Source of the DNA: Lachnoclostridium sp. UBA3262
Lineage (GTDB): Bacteria > Bacillota > Clostridia > Lachnospirales > Lachnospiraceae
DNA length: 28,377 nucleotides
Assembly: GCA_002362575.1 (NCBI GenBank)
Contig: DEUM01000028.1
Span: forward strand, 1-28,377
Direction of reading: 5' to 3'
Shown: positions 25,177-28,377 of the stretch, piece by piece
How the letters are laid out: each line of letters starts with the position of its first letter
How positions within the stretch are numbered: position 1 is the first letter of the stretch
The notes under the pieces: model-generated
Told to the model about the DNA's origin: nothing
Seen by the model: the letters and a program-made list of their open reading frames with translations, nothing else
The model's database searches: none
Program-made: the position numbers and the translations under genes

Positions 25177-28029
25177 ATGAAAAGAACATTATCTAAAATG
25201 ATGAGCCGGGCTTTTATCCTTGCCCTGCTGTTTGTCAGCTTGTTCCCAGGTGTCATGATAGGCTGTCGTGTTGTTTCGGCGGCGGAAAGCACTATAAAGA
25301 TTTACATTGGCGACAGCAAGACGGCAAGGCACCATATGGCAATCGTGCAGGGAGAGCTCTCAGACGAATACAGCTTCTCGGTAAAGGGGCATGAGGTAAA
25401 AAGCAGTACCTACACCAGCAGTAATCCGACATCGTTTCAGATTACAGCGGCGGCAAATGGCACCTGCAAAGTAAAGGCAGTCTCAGAGGGAACCGGGCTT
25501 GTGACACTGACAGTAAAAACCACAGACAATCAAACCCTGACCGAGAGGGTGTTTGTGTCCGTCTACAAAAAGGTTACTGCCTGTCAGGCAGAGGCAGTAA
25601 GAGGGACGGATGTGTACCGCGGCGCTTCCTCAAGCGCAGGCGTGGAAAATGAGGATAAGAAGGGAACCCTTTCCAAGGGGGAAGCCGTAACTATTATCGC
25701 TACATGCGGAAATTATTACTTGTTCCGGGCAAAAAGTGGGATTACATACGAAGATGACAAAGACACTGGCTTTGTTAAAAAAAGCGATATAAAGATACCA
25801 GTGGACAAGGTTTCCATACAGGAGAAAAATGTTTCAGTAGAAAAAGGGAAGACAGACAAACTAAATGTGACTATTGCGCCAAGTCTGGCAACTGACAAGT
25901 CAGTCACATGGAAAATCGGAAGCAGTAAGACGGCTTCGGTCAATACTGCCGGGACAGTCAGTGCAAAGGCAGAGGGGACGACCACGGTTTCTGCAACAGC
26001 AAAGGACGGGAGCGGCAAGTCGGACAGCATATATCTGTCTGTGTATAAAAAGGTAGGCGAGGTTTCAGGATATCTTAAATCAGATACTGATTTCTATGCC
26101 GTGGGGAATGATAAGGTTTCCATCGGCAAGGGAAAACGAGGGACAAAACTTACTGTGGTCGGTGTCTGTGGAGCGTATTACCGTGTAAAAACAGCGGGAA
26201 ATCTTGTAAGCACCGCCTATGGGGGACTTTCCTATGTGCCGAAAACCAAGGTGGCAATTCCGGTCGTGAACGTAACGCTGGATAAGAAGAAAGTGACCGT
26301 ACCTGCCGGGGAAAAACTGCAGCTTATGGCAACAGTGAATCCTTCAATGGCAGACAGTAAGCAAGTGACATGGAAAAGCAGTAATAAGAAGGTTGCTTCC
26401 GTAAACAGTAAAGGGGAGGTAAAAGCGAAGAAGGCGGGACGGGCAGTGATTACTGTGACATCCGTGGATGGGAAGAAAAGTGGGAGCTGTGAGGTGACTG
26501 TGACAGATACAAAATATGGGAATAACCGGAAAACAATATCAAAGCCTACTCTGGCAGTAGAAACAGAAGGAAAAGACAAGGTGGAACTGACTGTATCCAA
26601 CATTGAGGTATATAATGGATTTACACTGTATTTGAATGGCAAAAAATATAAGAACTATACTTGTAAGAAAAGAAGGGGGGCGACTATAAAGAATTTGACG
26701 AAGTTGAAAGTAAATAAAAAGTATAAAATAAAAGTCAGGACCTTTATAGACAAGGGAGGTAAAAAGACTTATAGCAGGATGAGTGATACACATAAATATA
26801 TAGCAGGAAGAATTGGTATCACTGCCAATGCAGTAAAGGATAAGTCAATTACTGTAAGCTGGGGAGAAGTAGAGGACGCCGAGAGTTATCAGATATATCG
26901 TTCAGGGAAAAAGAATGGAAAGTACAAGTTGATCAAGTCCCTGAATTGGGATAAAGAATCGTATACAGATAAGAATGTAAAACTAAACAAGAGATATTAT
27001 TATAAAGTAAAGCCAATTTATGGAAAAAAAATAAAAGGTACCAGCAATATTGATTATGCCATCGCCTGTAAGCTGAAAAGTGCAACAAAATATCTCGCAA
27101 AGAAATATCCGTTTGTCTGCACCGATAAAAAGAAAAAGATAAATTCTTATAATATAAATGGCACCTATCCATTTGTAAAATATCGGTTTGTTAGGGGTAA
27201 GCTGGAGATTCATACCTATCTGGAGTTTGTAACTTACCGTGATACCGGAAATTATGATGCGTATAAGGAACGGATATATGAGAAACAAAAAGCGGCAGTA
27301 CAAAGCGAGGTATCAACGGATAAATATATTTCTATGTTTAAGGCGGGAATCAAAAAAGCCTACAAAATAAAAATATTTGGTGGAAAAGGAGACTTTAAAC
27401 GGGGAGTGAACTTTAGTACAGAACTGGTGATACACGAAAAGAAAGCGGGAAAGAATTACCATGCAAAACAGCAGTTTATAGAGGTAATGATAGGCGGTGA
27501 GTGTCCGAATTGTACAGGGCCGGGAAACCACTGGTATCATGCAGATCCATCACCGGGTTCGGATGGCTATAAAGAATATGGAGAAGATGTTCCAAGCATT
27601 TATATGCCAACACATGAGCAGGTGAGGACAAATGCGATAAGTGATTTAAGAAATCCAGATGTAAATGAGGAGAGTTATGGTGTAGCAGCAGCGCACGAGC
27701 TGGGGCACACGTTGGGCTTAGATGATGCGTATTATGCGGATGGATATGATCGGTGTGCGGATAACGATGAGACAGGGTATAAATATAAGATAAATGAGGG
27801 ACTCTATGATAATTTAATGAAGGGTGGTTTTTATTATAAAAAAATAAATGCTAATGGAATAGAAATGATATTAAAGGCAGTAGATAAAAAGACGGGAATG
27901 GCAAATTTTGCGTCCCAGAGTTTTAGAGATTATGCAGACAATAAGATATCCTCAGTAATCAAGGACAGAAGGGATTTGCAAACCGAGGGTAAAAACAGAG
28001 AGGAGGATCCAAATGAAAACAATAAATAG
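25177..28029 (+). CDS. Secreted modular Big2/SH3-like/Fn3 zinc metalloprotease
   Basis: A 950-residue exported protein. The signal peptide ends at VVSA (about residue 26). The order after it is: Ig-like (27-130), SH3-like (131-205), Big2 (210-290), SH3-like (291-360), Big2 (361-445; VTWKSSNKKVASVNSKGEV) and two fibronectin type III-like domains (about 455-635). The SH3-like/Big2 pair is a tandem duplication, each copy opening with SVYKKV. A catalytic domain follows (about 640-900) with HELGHTLGLDD: zinc ligands H840 and H844, catalytic E841 and probable third ligand D850. A Met-turn-like NLMKGG (M881) lies 31 residues on, matching the metzincin layout with Asp as third ligand. CPNC is unusual. 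The start follows AGGAGG; an upstream in-frame ATG at 25141 lacks a ribosome site. The Lys/Tyr-rich, AT-richer second half contrasts with the first. Substrate unknown; surface adhesion or proteolysis is likely. Confidence 0.8.
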   Translation: MKRTLSKMMSRAFILALLFVSLFPGVMIGCRVVSAAESTIKIYIGDSKTARHHMAIVQGELSDEYSFSVKGHEVKSSTYTSSNPTSFQITAAANGTCKVKAVSEGTGLVTLTVKTTDNQTLTERVFVSVYKKVTACQAEAVRGTDVYRGASSSAGVENEDKKGTLSKGEAVTIIATCGNYYLFRAKSGITYEDDKDTGFVKKSDIKIPVDKVSIQEKNVSVEKGKTDKLNVTIAPSLATDKSVTWKIGSSKTASVNTAGTVSAKAEGTTTVSATAKDGSGKSDSIYLSVYKKVGEVSGYLKSDTDFYAVGNDKVSIGKGKRGTKLTVVGVCGAYYRVKTAGNLVSTAYGGLSYVPKTKVAIPVVNVTLDKKKVTVPAGEKLQLMATVNPSMADSKQVTWKSSNKKVASVNSKGEVKAKKAGRAVITVTSVDGKKSGSCEVTVTDTKYGNNRKTISKPTLAVETEGKDKVELTVSNIEVYNGFTLYLNGKKYKNYTCKKRRGATIKNLTKLKVNKKYKIKVRTFIDKGGKKTYSRMSDTHKYIAGRIGITANAVKDKSITVSWGEVEDAESYQIYRSGKKNGKYKLIKSLNWDKESYTDKNVKLNKRYYYKVKPIYGKKIKGTSNIDYAIACKLKSATKYLAKKYPFVCTDKKKKINSYNINGTYPFVKYRFVRGKLEIHTYLEFVTYRDTGNYDAYKERIYEKQKAAVQSEVSTDKYISMFKAGIKKAYKIKIFGGKGDFKRGVNFSTELVIHEKKAGKNYHAKQQFIEVMIGGECPNCTGPGNHWYHADPSPGSDGYKEYGEDVPSIYMPTHEQVRTNAISDLRNPDVNEESYGVAAAHELGHTLGLDDAYYADGYDRCADNDETGYKYKINEGLYDNLMKGGFYYKKINANGIEMILKAVDKKTGMANFASQSFRDYADNKISSVIKDRRDLQTEGKNREEDPNENNK

Positions 28030-28377
28030 AAAAGTAAAGGTAGTAGCAATTATATTCACAATGCTGTCAAGTGTAATCTTGTCAGACAACCACGTACAGG
28101 CTGTTGAAAATGCAGTGGCAGTTCAGTCTCCGGACAACATCCAGTCCATTCGGAAATCAAATACATCCATCCGAATACAGTGGAGGACAGTCCCGAGCGC
28201 AGATGGGTATATTATTTATCGCTGCAAGCCGTCATCAAAAAAGTACGTAAAGGTACATACACTTGCTTGTTCCAAAGTAGGTGTTCGAAAACAGTGGACG
28301 GATAAGAGGTTAAAGAAAAACAAGATATATAAGTATAAAATATCCTCTTATAAGAATGAAAACGGAAAGCAAGTGGT
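28013..28377 (+). CDS. Secreted fibronectin type III-like protein (3' end outside window)
   Basis: The first 121 codons of a gene that runs off the window. A signal peptide (about 1-30, hydrophobic core VVAIIFTMLSSVIL, ending HVQA) is followed by a domain of Fn3 type: IRIQWRTVPSADGYIIYRC, a Lys-rich loop, and NKIYKYKISSY. This closely parallels the Fn3 domains of the upstream metalloprotease (SITVSWGEVEDAESYQIYRS; LNKRYYYKVKPIY). GAGGAGG lies shortly before the ATG, inside the end of the upstream gene. The two genes overlap by 17 bases in different frames, so translation is probably coupled and the proteins probably work together. The function cannot be stated from this fragment. Confidence 0.75.
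   Translation, partial: MKTINRKVKVVAIIFTMLSSVILSDNHVQAVENAVAVQSPDNIQSIRKSNTSIRIQWRTVPSADGYIIYRCKPSSKKYVKVHTLACSKVGVRKQWTDKRLKKNKIYKYKISSYKNENGKQV

Noticed and set aside
1..28377. CRISPR arrays, insertion sequences, phage genes
   Set aside because: No regularly spaced repeats, transposase motifs or integrase signatures were seen. The duplication in the metalloprotease gene is a domain repeat.

Overview
The window looks like a stretch of chromosome from a spore-forming, low-to-mid G+C Firmicute. My best guess is a gut-type Lachnospiraceae (Roseburia/Agathobacter/Butyrivibrio neighbourhood). This rests on the SpoIIGA/sigma-E pair with a Spo0A-type promoter, the strong AGGAGG ribosome sites, and a plant-xylan locus. 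The family assignment is inference; no database was consulted.

Layout. 1-281: a GC-richer non-coding stretch with interlocking complementary arms (candidate structured RNA). 282-815 (-): a small cyclophilin. 892-1042: a regulatory region with two perfect 0A boxes, an orphan terminator and a spoIIG-type promoter with an overlong 21-bp spacer. 1085-2653 (+): spoIIGA and sigE. A large bidirectional hairpin terminator at 2831-2903 separates sigE from a convergent GH43 glycosidase (2936-4495, -).

From a divergent control region (4496-4773), thirteen + strand genes run to 24925 with mostly minimal spacing. They form a glucuronoxylan/xylo-oligosaccharide utilisation locus. The order is: a 1017-residue membrane-anchored solute-binding protein with two carbohydrate-binding-like modules; a permease pair; a signal-peptide NHL-TPR protein with a C-terminal membrane anchor; a Yip1-type membrane protein; an 862-residue lipoprotein of DUF5696 type; a second permease pair; a second (lipoprotein) solute-binding protein; a GH3 beta-xylosidase/glucosidase; a GH67 alpha-glucuronidase; UxuA; and UxuB. 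The proposed flow is capture at the cell surface, uptake of (methyl)glucuronoxylo-oligosaccharides, cytoplasmic removal of glucuronate (GH67) and xylose/arabinose (GH3, GH43), then glucuronate catabolism through fructuronate and mannonate to 2-keto-3-deoxygluconate (UxuB, UxuA). No transport ATPase, endoxylanase, UxaC isomerase or transcriptional regulator is encoded here, so these must act from elsewhere. Hairpins lie at three gene junctions and may tune stoichiometry.

25177 onward: a separate pair of secreted proteins. The first is a 950-residue modular Big2/SH3-like/Fn3 protein ending in a zincin metalloprotease domain (HExxHxxGxxD). It overlaps the start of a second secreted Fn3-type protein that runs off the window.

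The best candidates for something under-described are the NHL-TPR / Yip1 / DUF5696 trio between two permease pairs, the structured stretch at the left edge, and the modular metalloprotease pair.
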